Assembly: GCF_016756315.1 (NCBI RefSeq)
Contig: NZ_AP024235.1
Span: forward strand, 124,001 to 188,000
From: Alteromonas sp. KC3
GTDB taxonomy: Bacteria; Pseudomonadota; Gammaproteobacteria; Enterobacterales; Alteromonadaceae
Length of the DNA: 64,000 nucleotides
Direction: 5' to 3'
Part shown: piece after piece, positions 21,938 through 31,620 of the stretch
How positions within the stretch are numbered: the stretch's first letter is position 1
Layout: each line of letters starts with the position of its first letter
Notes under the pieces: model-generated
Told to the model about the DNA's origin: nothing
Seen by the model: the letters and a program-made list of their open reading frames with translations, nothing else
Databases searched by the model: none
Made by a program: the position numbers and the translations under genes

Positions 21938-23233
21938 CTAAACTTCTTCTTCATTCTCTTTTATCTGTGTTTTCCTTTCGGCAATAAAAAGCCGGATTAT
22001 CTCACCAACAATACTGCCGAAATCATGAAACTCTTCGGTATTACTATTGATATTCAACGCAAGAGACAGCTTGTATTTAGGCACTACAACAAGAAAGCTC
22101 TGTGCACCTCTAGAAACACCCCCGTGGTGAGCATAAGTGACCTCCTCTTCATCGCTTAAAGACAACGTGTGTATGCGCCAGCCAATGCCGTAATTTTGGT
22201 GGTTGGCTTTGCCGCTATTTAGTCTTTGGGGTGTCCAAAACTCATCTTTTATGGAAGTGGCAATAAAGTTGTTGTCAATGAAGCCTTGGCCCAACTTTAC
22301 CAGATCTTTTGATGTTGAAAGCCATCCACCTCCGGCAAGTCTATGGCTTAAGTCTACGTCTCTCCATACGCGTACACGGCGTTGCTCGCCTTTTTCTTGC
22401 CAATAGAAAGTGGCTAACTGTTGGTCTTCTTGAGTATGCTGTGACGAAGAAAGGCTCTGTTCTGATAAGGTACTGTGCATGGCAAGGGGAGTTAAAACCT
22501 GTTCTTGCATCCATTGTTGGTACGTTGTCGCGACACTGCTTTGCATAGCGGCACTTAACAGCACAGTGCCAAGGCTTGAGTAATAAAACTTCTCGCCTGG
22601 CGCAGACAAGGTTTCGCTGCCATCAAATAACATAACGGCATCATCAACATCCTCATAGTGACTGTTCAAGGTGATCGACTTTAGCAGCCCATAATAATCG
22701 GTATTTTCCTTGTAGTGAGGCATGCCTGCACTGTGAGACGCGAGTTGACGAGGTGTGATATCGGCCCATGCTTGGTTTGGTAATTCAGTGAATATGGTAC
22801 TTAAAGGCTTATCAAGTGAGATGGCTTGCGCTTGCACCATACGTGCTAAGCCAGCAGCCGTTAGTGCTTTGGACGTACTTCCAATGCGAACAATAGTGTC
22901 AGGTGTCATGGGGCTATTACTTGCTAAATCAGCCCATCCTGACGCCCCAGCCCAAACTAGCTCTTGATCTATCGCCACCGCAATAGAAATACCTGGGGCA
23001 TTAATTGCTGCTCTATGTTGACCAATACGTCGCAGTGCTTTTTCGGCAGTGTTTGTGAAATGTGGTTGATAGACCTTGCTGTTTTGCGGCGCGCTTTGAG
23101 GCAAAGATTCATATCCCCATGGCGTTAACATTGGGGCTTTATGTTTATGGGTATAAAACTGATAAATTGGGTAAGTAAAATAAAAGAACATACCAATAAG
23201 AACGGTAACCGCTACCGTTTTTTTGTATTTCAT
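21938..23233 (-). CDS. Membrane-anchored serine hydrolase, beta-lactamase/PBP-like family
   Basis: 431 residues. An N-terminal membrane anchor (about residues 7-24) is followed by a class C beta-lactamase-type domain with the SxxK motif (STSK), a YSS tyrosine motif and a C-terminal HHGG in place of KTG. These motifs mark a DD-peptidase or esterase-like fold and do not prove beta-lactam resistance. The ATG at 23233 has GGAGT eight bases upstream and is preferred over the longer frame to 23260. It lies 86 bases downstream of a membrane AraC-family regulator gene on the same strand, which may control it. Confidence 0.85.
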   Translation of the reverse strand: MKYKKTVAVTVLIGMFFYFTYPIYQFYTHKHKAPMLTPWGYESLPQSAPQNSKVYQPHFTNTAEKALRRIGQHRAAINAPGISIAVAIDQELVWAGASGWADLASNSPMTPDTIVRIGSTSKALTAAGLARMVQAQAISLDKPLSTIFTELPNQAWADITPRQLASHSAGMPHYKENTDYYGLLKSITLNSHYEDVDDAVMLFDGSETLSAPGEKFYYSSLGTVLLSAAMQSSVATTYQQWMQEQVLTPLAMHSTLSEQSLSSSQHTQEDQQLATFYWQEKGEQRRVRVWRDVDLSHRLAGGGWLSTSKDLVKLGQGFIDNNFIATSIKDEFWTPQRLNSGKANHQNYGIGWRIHTLSLSDEEEVTYAHHGGVSRGAQSFLVVVPKYKLSLALNINSNTEEFHDFGSIVGEIIRLFIAERKTQIKENEEEV

Positions 23234-23319
23234 TAACGAGTACTCCACAAGAATTAGCAAGCTCTAGTTAATTGAAAATACAAAACTTTTTCTAATCGTT
23301 TTTTAAAAAAACATGATCA

Positions 23320-24402
23320 TTATTGAAAACGTTCGCGGTATTGCTTCGGCGTCATGCCCATATGATGTTTAAACGCGCGATTAAACGGTGCTATTGAATT
23401 AAATCCCGCTTCTAGGGCCAACGTGAGTATAGGGATATGTTGTTTCTGTGTATTTTCTAACTGACGACACACCTCAGGAATGCGATAACTATTGAGGTAG
23501 TGTGAGAAATTGGTAAAACCAAGTTCTTGGTTTATGAGTTTACGCAGCTGATGTTGGGGTATACCTACAGCCTCAGACAATGCTCCAACTGAAAAGTCAG
23601 GCTGTCGATAAATACCTGACTCCATCAATTCATACAGTTTTTCTGCATTCACTGAGCGCGGTGGTTTACTCGAAGAGGTTTCTTTAATAGCTGGTGACGT
23701 GGTTTTTTCACTTACTGACCTATCGCCTGCGCTGGGTTTGATGTACTTGGCGCTAAATATGAAGGAGAGCAAGGCAATGGTGAGTGCGTTTAATAAGCTA
23801 AACAGAGAAAGGTCTTTTACGAAGCGAAAAGCTAATTCAAAAAAGGTCAACACAGCCATGTAAATGCCGCATCCAGTCACTATGATAAGTCGTGCACTAC
23901 GTCGTTCATCTACGAGATCGTCAAAATAGCCGTGCAAGCATCGATAAATCACATAACCAAGAACAACAAAACCGATGACATGGCTTGCGTCGTGCAACAC
24001 GCCTTTTCCTGGTGTAAATAAGAAAAAATAGGCCAGCCAAACACACCAAAGCCCTACAGGTACAGTTAGCCATTTGGGGTAGTCCATTAATGACCGCTGC
24101 GGTTTGAATATTTTTAACACTAAGTACCAAATAGAGAAGGCGGTAAGGTCGGTCAGTAGCAGCAAAGGTGCGCGCAACCAGCCGTAGTCTTCATTGGCAA
24201 TTGGGGTGGTTAGCAGTATGTAGCTAATGATGCACATTACAAAAAATTGGTAGGCTCGCTTTTGCGTCTTAGGTTTGTATTGACCGAACCAGTAAATCAA
24301 TAGGGCTAACTGGCCACTTGCTGCCAAGCGAAGGGCTAAATCCACTATTTCCAAGTGTGTCAAAGTGATCATGCTGCAAACAACGGTGGAAGATAAACAC
24401 AT
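23320..24402 (-). CDS. AraC-family regulator with N-terminal membrane domain
   Basis: Up to 360 residues. The first about 220 hold seven or so hydrophobic helices. The C-terminal about 110 form an AraC double helix-turn-helix (GALSEAVGIPQHQLRKLIN, then TLALEAGFNSIAPFNRAFK and GMTPKQYRERF). This layout is typical of membrane-bound AraC regulators that sense an envelope signal. The ATG at 24372 would give a more natural start and neither start has a strong Shine-Dalgarno. The serine hydrolase gene follows on the same strand. Confidence 0.85.
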   Translation of the reverse strand: MCLSSTVVCSMITLTHLEIVDLALRLAASGQLALLIYWFGQYKPKTQKRAYQFFVMCIISYILLTTPIANEDYGWLRAPLLLLTDLTAFSIWYLVLKIFKPQRSLMDYPKWLTVPVGLWCVWLAYFFLFTPGKGVLHDASHVIGFVVLGYVIYRCLHGYFDDLVDERRSARLIIVTGCGIYMAVLTFFELAFRFVKDLSLFSLLNALTIALLSFIFSAKYIKPSAGDRSVSEKTTSPAIKETSSSKPPRSVNAEKLYELMESGIYRQPDFSVGALSEAVGIPQHQLRKLINQELGFTNFSHYLNSYRIPEVCRQLENTQKQHIPILTLALEAGFNSIAPFNRAFKHHMGMTPKQYRERFQ

Positions 24403-24600
24403 TGCACGTTATAAGTTACTGAAAACAATAGCAACCAAAGTTTTTGAGTTCAGTTTTCTTTGTGCTTTTCCTATTTTGTTCATGGTTCTTCAAAAACTGG
24501 CCTAAAGCGTACTCGCCAACCTAGTCGCAATCCTTTACACTTCGTTTAAATTTAGGCGCTTAGCGCCAGCATCAATGTTATAGAAGAAGGACTTCGACCA

Positions 24601-26673
24601 ATGCAAGCACTGGCCACTACACCGATTACTGCGCTTAAAGGCGTAGGCGCAAAGGTGGCAGAAAAGCTCAACAAAATTGGCTTATTTACCCTTCAAGATA
24701 TTTTGTTTCACCTGCCTCATCGTTATGAAGATAGAACACGCATATACAGTGTGGCTGAATGCCGCCCTTTTACTCATGTGAGTGTGCAAGGCGAAGTGAT
24801 GAGCGCAGATATCCAGTACGGTAAAAAACGTATGCTGGTGGTGAAGTTAAGCGACGGTACAGGCACTATTACACTGCGCTTTTTTCACTTTGGCGCAGTG
24901 CAGCGTTCAATGATGACACCAGGGAATACGGTACGCTGTTTTGGTGAGGTACGAACGGGCAAGTGGGGCATTGAAATGATGCACCCTGAGTTTAAATTGG
25001 TAGATGAGGATGCGCCGCCAACTGAAGAATCACTCACACCTGTCTATCCCACCACGGATGGCGTGAAGCAACTAACTTTACGAAACTTAACTGAGCAAGC
25101 ACTGGCATTGCTAGATAAAGGTGCGCTCGCTGACCTGTTGCCAGACGGCATTTACGATGAGCAAATCAGCTTAAACGAGGCATTGCATTTAGTGCATAGG
25201 CCACCACCAGATGTCGACGTTCACGAAATGGAAGAAGGTCTGCACCCTGCGCAGTACCGACTTATTTTAGAAGAGCTACTGTCACACCATTTAAGCGTGC
25301 TTAAAGTGCGTAAGCTCTCTGATGCACAGCCGGGTATTCCTATTGAAGTCAATCAGGTGCTTATCGATAAAATGCTCTCTCAGCTGCCATTTTCTCCAAC
25401 AGGGGCGCAGGCGCGAGTAGTAGCAGATATTCAAAAAGACATGCAGCATGCTCGCCCCATGATGCGCTTAGTGCAAGGTGATGTGGGCTCGGGTAAAACG
25501 CTGGTTGCTGCACTTGCGGCGCTATCAGCTATTGGTGCTGGCCACCAGGTTGCCTTAATGGCGCCCACAGAGCTGCTTGCTGAGCAACATGCTAATAACT
25601 TCAGAGATTGGCTAGCGCCTCTAGGCATCGAAGTAGGTTGGCTTGCCGGCAAACTAAAAGGCAAAGCGCGTAATGAAGTACTCGCGCGATTAGAGGCGGG
25701 CGATATTCAAATGCTCGTGGGAACCCACGCTATTTTCCAAGAAAGTGTAAACTATCAGCAGCTGGCTCTCGTTATTGTAGACGAACAGCACCGTTTTGGT
25801 GTGCATCAGCGTTTGGCATTGCGTGACAAAGGTCAGCAGCAAGGGCGCTATCCTCATCAGTTGATAATGACAGCCACGCCTATTCCAAGAACGCTCGCGA
25901 TGACCGCGTATGCCGATTTAGATACCTCGATTATTGATGAACTGCCGCCGGGGCGTACACCGGTACAAACGGTAGTGTTGCCTGATACGCGCCGCGCCGA
26001 TGTCATTGAGCGTGTGCGCCAAGCATGTAAAGAAAATGGCAGGCAGGCATACTGGGTTTGTACGTTAATTGATGAGTCTGAAGTGCTTGAGTGTCAAGCG
26101 GCTGAAGACGCGGCGGTAACCTTGCGCACAGCGCTGCCGGACTTACAGGTCGGCTTGGTACACGGGCGTTTAAAACCTGCTGAAAAAGCGCAAGTAATGG
26201 CAGATTTTAAAGACGGTAAATTAGACTTACTTGTTGCCACAACCGTAATTGAAGTCGGCGTAGATGTGCCTAATGCCAGCATTATGATTATTGAAAACCC
26301 AGAGCGACTTGGGTTAGCTCAGTTGCATCAGTTGCGCGGTCGCGTAGGGCGGGGTGCCGTAGAAAGTCAGTGTGTACTCATGTACCAAAGTCCACTGTCT
26401 AAAACAGCCACACAACGCTTGGGTGTATTGCGCGAGTCTAACGATGGATTTTATATTGCTCAACGTGACTTAGAGATCCGCGGACCTGGAGAATTCATGG
26501 GCACAAAACAAACGGGGATGGCCGAGCTTAAGATTGCCGACTTGGTGCGCGACGCCGCGCTCATCCCTAAAGTCCAAGAAATTGCTTACACATTGTGGGA
26601 CAAATACCCGTCTCACGCGCAAGCTATTATTAACCGCTGGATTGGGCATAAGGAGCAGTATGGCCATGCTTAA
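24601..26673 (+). CDS. recG: ATP-dependent DNA helicase RecG
   Basis: 690 residues, the family's length. It remodels stalled forks and Holliday junctions. An N-terminal wedge/OB domain (LKGVGAKVAEKL, HLPHRYEDRT) is followed by the helicase core with GDVGSGKT, APTELLAEQHA, VDEQHRFG, MTATPIPRTLA and QLRGRVGRG. AAGGA precedes the ATG. The end overlaps the start of rsmJ. Confidence 0.97.
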   Translation: MQALATTPITALKGVGAKVAEKLNKIGLFTLQDILFHLPHRYEDRTRIYSVAECRPFTHVSVQGEVMSADIQYGKKRMLVVKLSDGTGTITLRFFHFGAVQRSMMTPGNTVRCFGEVRTGKWGIEMMHPEFKLVDEDAPPTEESLTPVYPTTDGVKQLTLRNLTEQALALLDKGALADLLPDGIYDEQISLNEALHLVHRPPPDVDVHEMEEGLHPAQYRLILEELLSHHLSVLKVRKLSDAQPGIPIEVNQVLIDKMLSQLPFSPTGAQARVVADIQKDMQHARPMMRLVQGDVGSGKTLVAALAALSAIGAGHQVALMAPTELLAEQHANNFRDWLAPLGIEVGWLAGKLKGKARNEVLARLEAGDIQMLVGTHAIFQESVNYQQLALVIVDEQHRFGVHQRLALRDKGQQQGRYPHQLIMTATPIPRTLAMTAYADLDTSIIDELPPGRTPVQTVVLPDTRRADVIERVRQACKENGRQAYWVCTLIDESEVLECQAAEDAAVTLRTALPDLQVGLVHGRLKPAEKAQVMADFKDGKLDLLVATTVIEVGVDVPNASIMIIENPERLGLAQLHQLRGRVGRGAVESQCVLMYQSPLSKTATQRLGVLRESNDGFYIAQRDLEIRGPGEFMGTKQTGMAELKIADLVRDAALIPKVQEIAYTLWDKYPSHAQAIINRWIGHKEQYGHA

Positions 26674-27454
26674 CACACTGCCATTAGTAGTAACCAGCGC
26701 CCCTGCAGATGCGTGTTTTGATACTGATACTCACCTTGCGAAAGTTATTGGTGACAAGTGGGGCTTTACGTATAGCGAGTCTAATCAGCCGCCTGAGGAC
26801 GGCTTTTATTTGCAAGTTAATAACAACGTGCTGGGGTTAAGCGACGCGAGTGAAAAAAAGGTGTTACCGGTTGAAGTTGATTTTGCGTCGCCAGCGAGTT
26901 TGTACCGAAAGCAACATGGTGGTGGCCGTAAAGAGCCCATCGTGAAAGCCGTCGGCTTAAAAGGTAACGAACAATGGCATGTTGTAGACGCAACGCCAGG
27001 GCTAGGGCGCGATGCCTTTGTGCTGGTGAGTGTGGGATGCCATGTGACTATGATTGAGCGCTCACCGATTGTTGCTGCATTATTAGAGGACGGAATTAGA
27101 CGCCTTAACGTGGACTACCCTGAGCTTGCGGCAAGAATGTCACTTCAGCATGGAAATAGTGCTGAGGTAATGCAATACTTCAATGGTGAGAGCGTGGACG
27201 CTATTTACTTAGACCCAATGTTTCCACACAAAAAGAAATCAGCCTTGGTGAAAAAGGAAATGCGGCTGTTTCAGCAATTGTTAGGACACGATCCTGACGC
27301 AGATTCGCTGTTACCGCCAGCACTAAAGCTAGCTACGCACCGAGTGGTAGTAAAGCGCCCTAACAGTGCAGACGTGCTGGCCGGACAAAAGCCATCAATG
27401 GCAATAGAAAGTAAAAAACATCGATTTGACGTGTATTTGTGTCAGAACAACTAG
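26660..27454 (+). CDS. rsmJ: 16S rRNA (guanine-1516-N2)-methyltransferase RsmJ
   Basis: 264 residues. SAM-dependent methyltransferase with DATPGLGRDAFVLVSVG, MIERSP and the conserved DPMFPHKKKSALVKKEMR region. The frame is open from 26534, but that part lies inside recG. The ATG at 26660 follows AGGAG closely (four bases) and a second ATG at 26666 has spacing ten, so either could be used. Overlap with recG is 14 or 8 bases. Confidence 0.94.
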   Translation: MAMLNTLPLVVTSAPADACFDTDTHLAKVIGDKWGFTYSESNQPPEDGFYLQVNNNVLGLSDASEKKVLPVEVDFASPASLYRKQHGGGRKEPIVKAVGLKGNEQWHVVDATPGLGRDAFVLVSVGCHVTMIERSPIVAALLEDGIRRLNVDYPELAARMSLQHGNSAEVMQYFNGESVDAIYLDPMFPHKKKSALVKKEMRLFQQLLGHDPDADSLLPPALKLATHRVVVKRPNSADVLAGQKPSMAIESKKHRFDVYLCQNN

Positions 27455-27463
27455 GAGAACATC

Positions 27464-27937
27464 ATGATACAAGTTGGTAGCACTCTACCTGAGGTGGACT
27501 TTAGCCTTTTAGAAAATGGTGAAGTAACTAACCCGGGTACGAATGAACTTTTTACAGAAAAACGTGTTGTTTTGTTTGCAGTTCCTGGTGCATTCACACC
27601 AACCTGTTCTCAAGCGCATTTGCCTGGCTATGTGGCCCTTGCCGACAAAATTAAAGCCAAAGGCATTGACCATATTATTTGTTTAAGCGTGAACGATGCT
27701 TTCGTAATGGATGCATGGGGAAAAGCAAATAACGCCGAAGAAATTATTATGCTTGCAGATGGTAATGGCTTTTTCACCAAGCAAATTGGTTTAGACATGA
27801 ATACCGGTAATTTTGGCGGTATGCGTTCACTGCGTTATTCAATGCTTGTTGAAGACGGTGAAGTGAAAAAGCTTAACGTTGAAGACCCAGGTCGCTTCGA
27901 CGTAAGCGATGCACAGAGTATGCTAGATAGCCTATAA
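27464..27937 (+). CDS. Peroxiredoxin, Prx5 type
   Basis: 157 residues. It reduces peroxides through Cys48 in the PGAFTPTCSQAHLPGY motif. The rest (SVNDAFVMDAWGKA, GMRSLRYSMLVEDG) fits the Prx5 family. There is no fused glutaredoxin domain. AGGAG lies six bases upstream of the ATG. It follows rsmJ by nine bases and precedes a terminator. Confidence 0.93.
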   Translation: MIQVGSTLPEVDFSLLENGEVTNPGTNELFTEKRVVLFAVPGAFTPTCSQAHLPGYVALADKIKAKGIDHIICLSVNDAFVMDAWGKANNAEEIIMLADGNGFFTKQIGLDMNTGNFGGMRSLRYSMLVEDGEVKKLNVEDPGRFDVSDAQSMLDSL

Positions 27938-27967
27938 GCTCTACGGCATAACAGGTTCATATCGCTA

Positions 27968-27998
27968 AAGCTCGTAGCCTCGGTTACGGGCTTTTTTA
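27968..27998 (+). terminator. Terminator after the peroxiredoxin gene
   Basis: Stem AGCTCGTAGCC/GGTTACGGGCT (with G-T pairs) and a TTTTTTATT tail, about 30 bases after the stop codon. Confidence 0.75.
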
Positions 27999-28188
27999 TT
28001 TGGCAGCTAATAATACAGTCTCATGAGGCGATGTCCTTTCTTTTTGTGTAGTTGTTATGATCTTGCGCACAACAAAACGCGTTATATATCAGTATGTTTA
28101 TATAAGAGCGGCCAGTGACTAGGTATAATACCCCTGCGTATATACGAAGGCCAATAAGTTAATCGGTAGATTGGCTGAGTTAGTTACC
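27999..28188. other. Intergenic stretch before the iron operon
   Basis: With the flanking terminator and promoter this makes a 312-base gene-free gap. It contains a TATAAT within the small palindrome GGTATAATACC (28124-28134) without a clear -35, and no credible short gene. Confidence 0.4.
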
Positions 28189-28217
28189 TTTACTTGCTTA
28201 ATGATAATAAGTATCAT
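28189..28217 (+). promoter_or_regulatory. Promoter of the iron-uptake operon
   Basis: TTTACT (28189-28194), a 17-base spacer and TATCAT (28212-28217). The Fur box covers the -10 and most of the spacer, as expected for iron repression. Confidence 0.6.
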
Positions 28218-28218
28218 T
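28200..28218. promoter_or_regulatory. Fur box
   Basis: AATGATAATAAGTATCATT: perfect 7-base arms AATGATA/TATCATT around ATAAG. It matches the 7-1-7 Fur consensus (TGATAAT-A-AGTATCA) at 13 of 14 arm positions. It lies 32 bases before the first gene of the ferric ABC operon. Confidence 0.88.
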
Positions 28219-28249
28219 TTCGCGAAAAGACAACGTTTTAGGAATTATC

Positions 28250-29059
28250 ATGACAACAACACTGAAGAAAATGGGTGCGTTGGTTTTAGCGTCTGCTGTG
28301 ACATTGGCAATGGTGTCTGGCAAGGCAATGGCAAATGGTGAAATTGGCGATCACGTGAATAACTTGCATGCTCATATCGGTGAGTATACAGAGGAAGTAC
28401 ATTGGCTAGAGAGCAAGTTTGGCAGTGTTGTTGATGCGTATGAAGAGAAAGATAAAGCGCTTAAAACTGACGCCCTTATTGAATATTGGGAAGAAGTGGA
28501 TTTTCACTCTGCAATCGAAACCCAATACGTGCCAATTTATGCCTCGATTTGGCAAGGCATTTATGGTGTAAAAATGGCCATTGATGGCAATAAGCCTATT
28601 CAAGTGGTTCGCGAAGAGCAAGAGAAGCTAAATCATGCCTTGTGGCAAGCGCTAGGCGCGGTTAAACTTGCGTCCCAATATCAGAAGAAAGGCCTAGTTG
28701 ACGCAGTTAAAACAACTGAGAAAGAGCCAACTACGGGGCCTGAAGTTATTGACGATATCAAAACTCGTTTAGATCGCGTTGTTGCTAAGTATGCAGAGCA
28801 ACTACACGAAGTAGCGACCACATTAGTGCACGACACGTATCTGCAACGTTTTGAAGGTGTAGAAGGCGATTTGATTGCACAAGATGCTGCACTGGTTGAA
28901 GACTTAGAAAAAGACTTCAATGTCACATTGCCTCAAGCTATTTCAAAAGATAAAGGCGTTGATAGCGTGCGAAAAGTGGTTGAAACCATGCAAACGAAGT
29001 TAGACCGTGCGCGTGTTTTGCTTGTTGAAGCAGAAAAAAGCCGCAAAGACGTATTTTAA
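28250..29059 (+). CDS. Periplasmic alpha-helical protein, Fur-regulated, unknown function
   Basis: 269 residues with a signal peptide (hydrophobic about residues 8-23, cleavage near KAMA-NGE). The mature protein is predicted mostly helical, with long charged heptad-like stretches. It has His/Glu/Trp-rich patches: HVNNLHAHIGEY, EYWEEVDFHSAIE and YVPIYASIWQGIYGVK. These residues could bind metal, which is inference. I cannot name a family with certainty. It is the first gene behind the Fur box and nine bases before the ferric substrate-binding protein gene, so a role in iron capture or delivery is likely. Confidence 0.75.
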   Translation: MTTTLKKMGALVLASAVTLAMVSGKAMANGEIGDHVNNLHAHIGEYTEEVHWLESKFGSVVDAYEEKDKALKTDALIEYWEEVDFHSAIETQYVPIYASIWQGIYGVKMAIDGNKPIQVVREEQEKLNHALWQALGAVKLASQYQKKGLVDAVKTTEKEPTTGPEVIDDIKTRLDRVVAKYAEQLHEVATTLVHDTYLQRFEGVEGDLIAQDAALVEDLEKDFNVTLPQAISKDKGVDSVRKVVETMQTKLDRARVLLVEAEKSRKDVF

Positions 29060-29068
29060 GGAAGCTTT

Positions 29069-30103
29069 ATGCAAAGAAGAACATTCTTACAAGGCTTAGT
29101 TGCAGCTGGTGCATTGGGCAGTTTGCCGCTGGGCACGGTTCAAGCACTTACTCAAACTTCCAGCGTATCGGTTGAGTCGCTTCCCAAGTTAGAAGGCGAT
29201 TTAACCTTATACCTAGGCCGTGGTGAAGGTGGTCTTTATGAGAATGTTCTTAAAGCAATTGAAAAGCGCAACCCAAAGCTAAACCTAAAAGTACGCCGCG
29301 GTGGGTCAGCCGCATTAGCCAATACCATTGTGGCTGAAACAAAAGCGGGTGTGAAACGCGCCGACTTGTTTTGGGCTGTAGATACTGGTTCTATTGGCGT
29401 AGTGACTGACGCTGGTGCAGCAAAACCGCTGCCTAACGATATTACTGCACAGCTTAAAGACGGATTTCAGTATCCAAGCTGGTCGCCGGTTACCGGGCGC
29501 GTGCGCACCTTGCCGTACAATACGCAACGTGTTTCGCCCGAGCAAATACCCGATAGCGTAATGGCATTAGCCGATAGCGACTTAAAGATTGGTTGGGCGC
29601 CAGCCTATTCTTCATTTCAGTCGTTTGTAACCGCTATGCGTATCTTAGAGGGTGAAAAAGCCACCAAAACATGGCTAAAAGGCATTAACCGCAACGCCAA
29701 AAAGTATGCAGGCGAGTTAGGCGTAGTCATGGGTGTTGAACGCGGTGAAGTTGATATTGGCTTTGCTAACCACTACTACACATTGCGACTGAAGTCGGGT
29801 AAGCCTGACGCCAATGTGGCGTTGGCCTACACCAACAATGACGCAGGTTGTTTGGTGAATGCGTCGGGTATCGTGGCGTTAAGTGAAGGCAGTTTGCCAG
29901 TTAACTTTATTCGTTACCTGTTAAGTCAAGAAGTACAGTCTTACTTAGCGCGCGAAGCCTATGAAATTCCACTCGTACAAGGCGTTGAGCAGCCTCAAGG
30001 ATTAGCAAGTTTAAGTACGCTGTCGCCACCTGATATGGACTTACGCAAACTGGCCGACTTACGACCTACTCTTAATATGATGAGGGAAGTAGGCGTACTG
30101 TGA
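29069..30103 (+). CDS. Ferric-iron ABC transporter substrate-binding protein, Tat-exported
   Basis: 344 residues. The N-terminus has a twin-arginine signal (RRTFLQG) and a hydrophobic region ending TVQA, so export is probably through Tat. The body is of the FbpA/AfuA type: LTLYLGRGEGGLYENVL, ADLFWAVDTGS, LPYNTQRVSP. A NHYY motif at residues 234-237 corresponds to the tyrosine pair that binds Fe3+ in FbpA. AAGGA precedes the ATG. The stop overlaps the permease GTG start. Confidence 0.88.
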   Translation: MQRRTFLQGLVAAGALGSLPLGTVQALTQTSSVSVESLPKLEGDLTLYLGRGEGGLYENVLKAIEKRNPKLNLKVRRGGSAALANTIVAETKAGVKRADLFWAVDTGSIGVVTDAGAAKPLPNDITAQLKDGFQYPSWSPVTGRVRTLPYNTQRVSPEQIPDSVMALADSDLKIGWAPAYSSFQSFVTAMRILEGEKATKTWLKGINRNAKKYAGELGVVMGVERGEVDIGFANHYYTLRLKSGKPDANVALAYTNNDAGCLVNASGIVALSEGSLPVNFIRYLLSQEVQSYLAREAYEIPLVQGVEQPQGLASLSTLSPPDMDLRKLADLRPTLNMMREVGVL

Positions 30104-31620
30104 CAAATTGGCCAAAGTCGTATCCACTGGCATTATTAATAGCGCTGATGGCTTTACTGCCCGTCGGCGTTTTGTTTTCTCTTGCCCAAGATAGCGCGCA
30201 ACTGTTCGATACCCACAACTTACGCGTATTGGGCAATACCCTTTCTTTAGTTGTATTAACCATTATTGGGGCTGTGTTAATTGGCGTGCCCCTCGCGTTT
30301 TTTACCGCTTATGTCCACATGCCATTTAAACGGTTTTGGCTGATTTTGCTGGCAGCGCCACTCGCCTTACCGAGTTATATTGGTGCATTTGCGATGTATT
30401 TTTCTTTCGGGCGCGGCGGTGAAATAGAAAATGTTTTGGGCATAACTACACCCCCTATCAGTGGATTGTGGGGCTCTGCCTTGGTGATGAGTTTATACAC
30501 CTACCCCTTCGTAATGATGACGACGCGTGCAAGCTTACTGAGCCTTGATGCTAGTTTAGTGAACGCGGCGCGCACATTGGGATTGTCCCTGACAGCGAGC
30601 CTATGGCGCGTGGTACTGCCGCGCGTAGTTAATAGTGTGGCCGCTGGGGCACTACTTGCGGCATTGTATGCACTTTCAGATTTTGGTACGCCAGCCATTA
30701 TGGGCTTAGATACTTTTACCCGAGTTATCTTTGTTGAGTACAACGCATTTGGTCTTAGCCAAGCTGCCATGCTCAGTCTTCAGTTAATGGTGATCGTGGG
30801 TCTTATTTTATTTGTTGAAAGCCGTATTGGTGGTGCAAAAGAACGCCCCGGTAAGCATTTGATGTTATTTCCAGCCCGCTGGCAGTACAGCACAATGCTA
30901 CTTGCTGCTTTTCCCGTGGTTTTCATGGCCATTGTCTTGCCACTTGCCGTGTTCATTTTATGGCTAGTGCGCGAGGGTACAGGGGGCTTTGAGCTTAGTT
31001 ATGCGTGGAATTCTGCGCATGCTTCATTTATTGCTGCGCTTGTGGCAGTGCTATTAGCAATCCCTGTTGCGAATGCCGCGATTGCAGGCAAAGCTGGACG
31101 CTTTATGGAGCGTATTACCTACTTTGGTTTTGGTGTTCCAGGTATCGTAATGGGCACGGCCCTTGTGTATGTTGGCCTTCAATTGCCCGCGCTATACCAA
31201 ACCTTGAGTTTGCTAGTAATGGCTTATGTACTGCGTTTTATCCCTCTTGCGGTGGGCAGTGTCAGAACCACATCTGAAAATATCGACTCGGGTTTAGTTA
31301 AAGCGGCGCGCGTGTTAGGTGCAAGCCCCCGCGAGGCGTTTATGCGTATTACGCTTCCTCTCACGCTTCGTGGTATGATTGCAGGTGCGGCATTGGTATT
31401 TTTAGAAGCCATGCGCGAGCTACCAGCCACACTGATGCTTGGACCAACGGGTTTTGAAACGCTGGCCACCTACATGTGGCGTGTTTATGAAGCCGGCTAT
31501 TTTGGCCGTGCTGCCGTACCTGGGTTGTTGCTTGTGTTGCTGTCAGGTGTAGGGCTTGTCCTTATGCTATCAGGCGAGCGCAAAGCGCAATTTACCGTTA
31601 CTGAGGAAGAACGTTCGTAA
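30100..31620 (+). CDS. Ferric-iron ABC transporter permease (FbpB type)
   Basis: 506 residues with about 12 membrane helices in two homologous halves. Each half has a permease EAA-type loop: AARTLGLSLTASLWRVVLPR in the first, AARVLGASPREAFMRITLPL in the second. This is the fused permease pattern of FbpB/SfuB/HitB. The start is a GTG overlapping the upstream stop (GTGA), and its stop overlaps the ATPase ATG by one base. The transport complex would sit in the inner membrane. Confidence 0.93.
   Translation: MTNWPKSYPLALLIALMALLPVGVLFSLAQDSAQLFDTHNLRVLGNTLSLVVLTIIGAVLIGVPLAFFTAYVHMPFKRFWLILLAAPLALPSYIGAFAMYFSFGRGGEIENVLGITTPPISGLWGSALVMSLYTYPFVMMTTRASLLSLDASLVNAARTLGLSLTASLWRVVLPRVVNSVAAGALLAALYALSDFGTPAIMGLDTFTRVIFVEYNAFGLSQAAMLSLQLMVIVGLILFVESRIGGAKERPGKHLMLFPARWQYSTMLLAAFPVVFMAIVLPLAVFILWLVREGTGGFELSYAWNSAHASFIAALVAVLLAIPVANAAIAGKAGRFMERITYFGFGVPGIVMGTALVYVGLQLPALYQTLSLLVMAYVLRFIPLAVGSVRTTSENIDSGLVKAARVLGASPREAFMRITLPLTLRGMIAGAALVFLEAMRELPATLMLGPTGFETLATYMWRVYEAGYFGRAAVPGLLLVLLSGVGLVLMLSGERKAQFTVTEEERS

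Noticed and set aside
21938..23233. Beta-lactam resistance gene
   Set aside because: The SxxK and HHGG motifs fit the wider serine hydrolase/PBP-like family, and a membrane anchor and KTG replacement argue against calling it a resistance enzyme.
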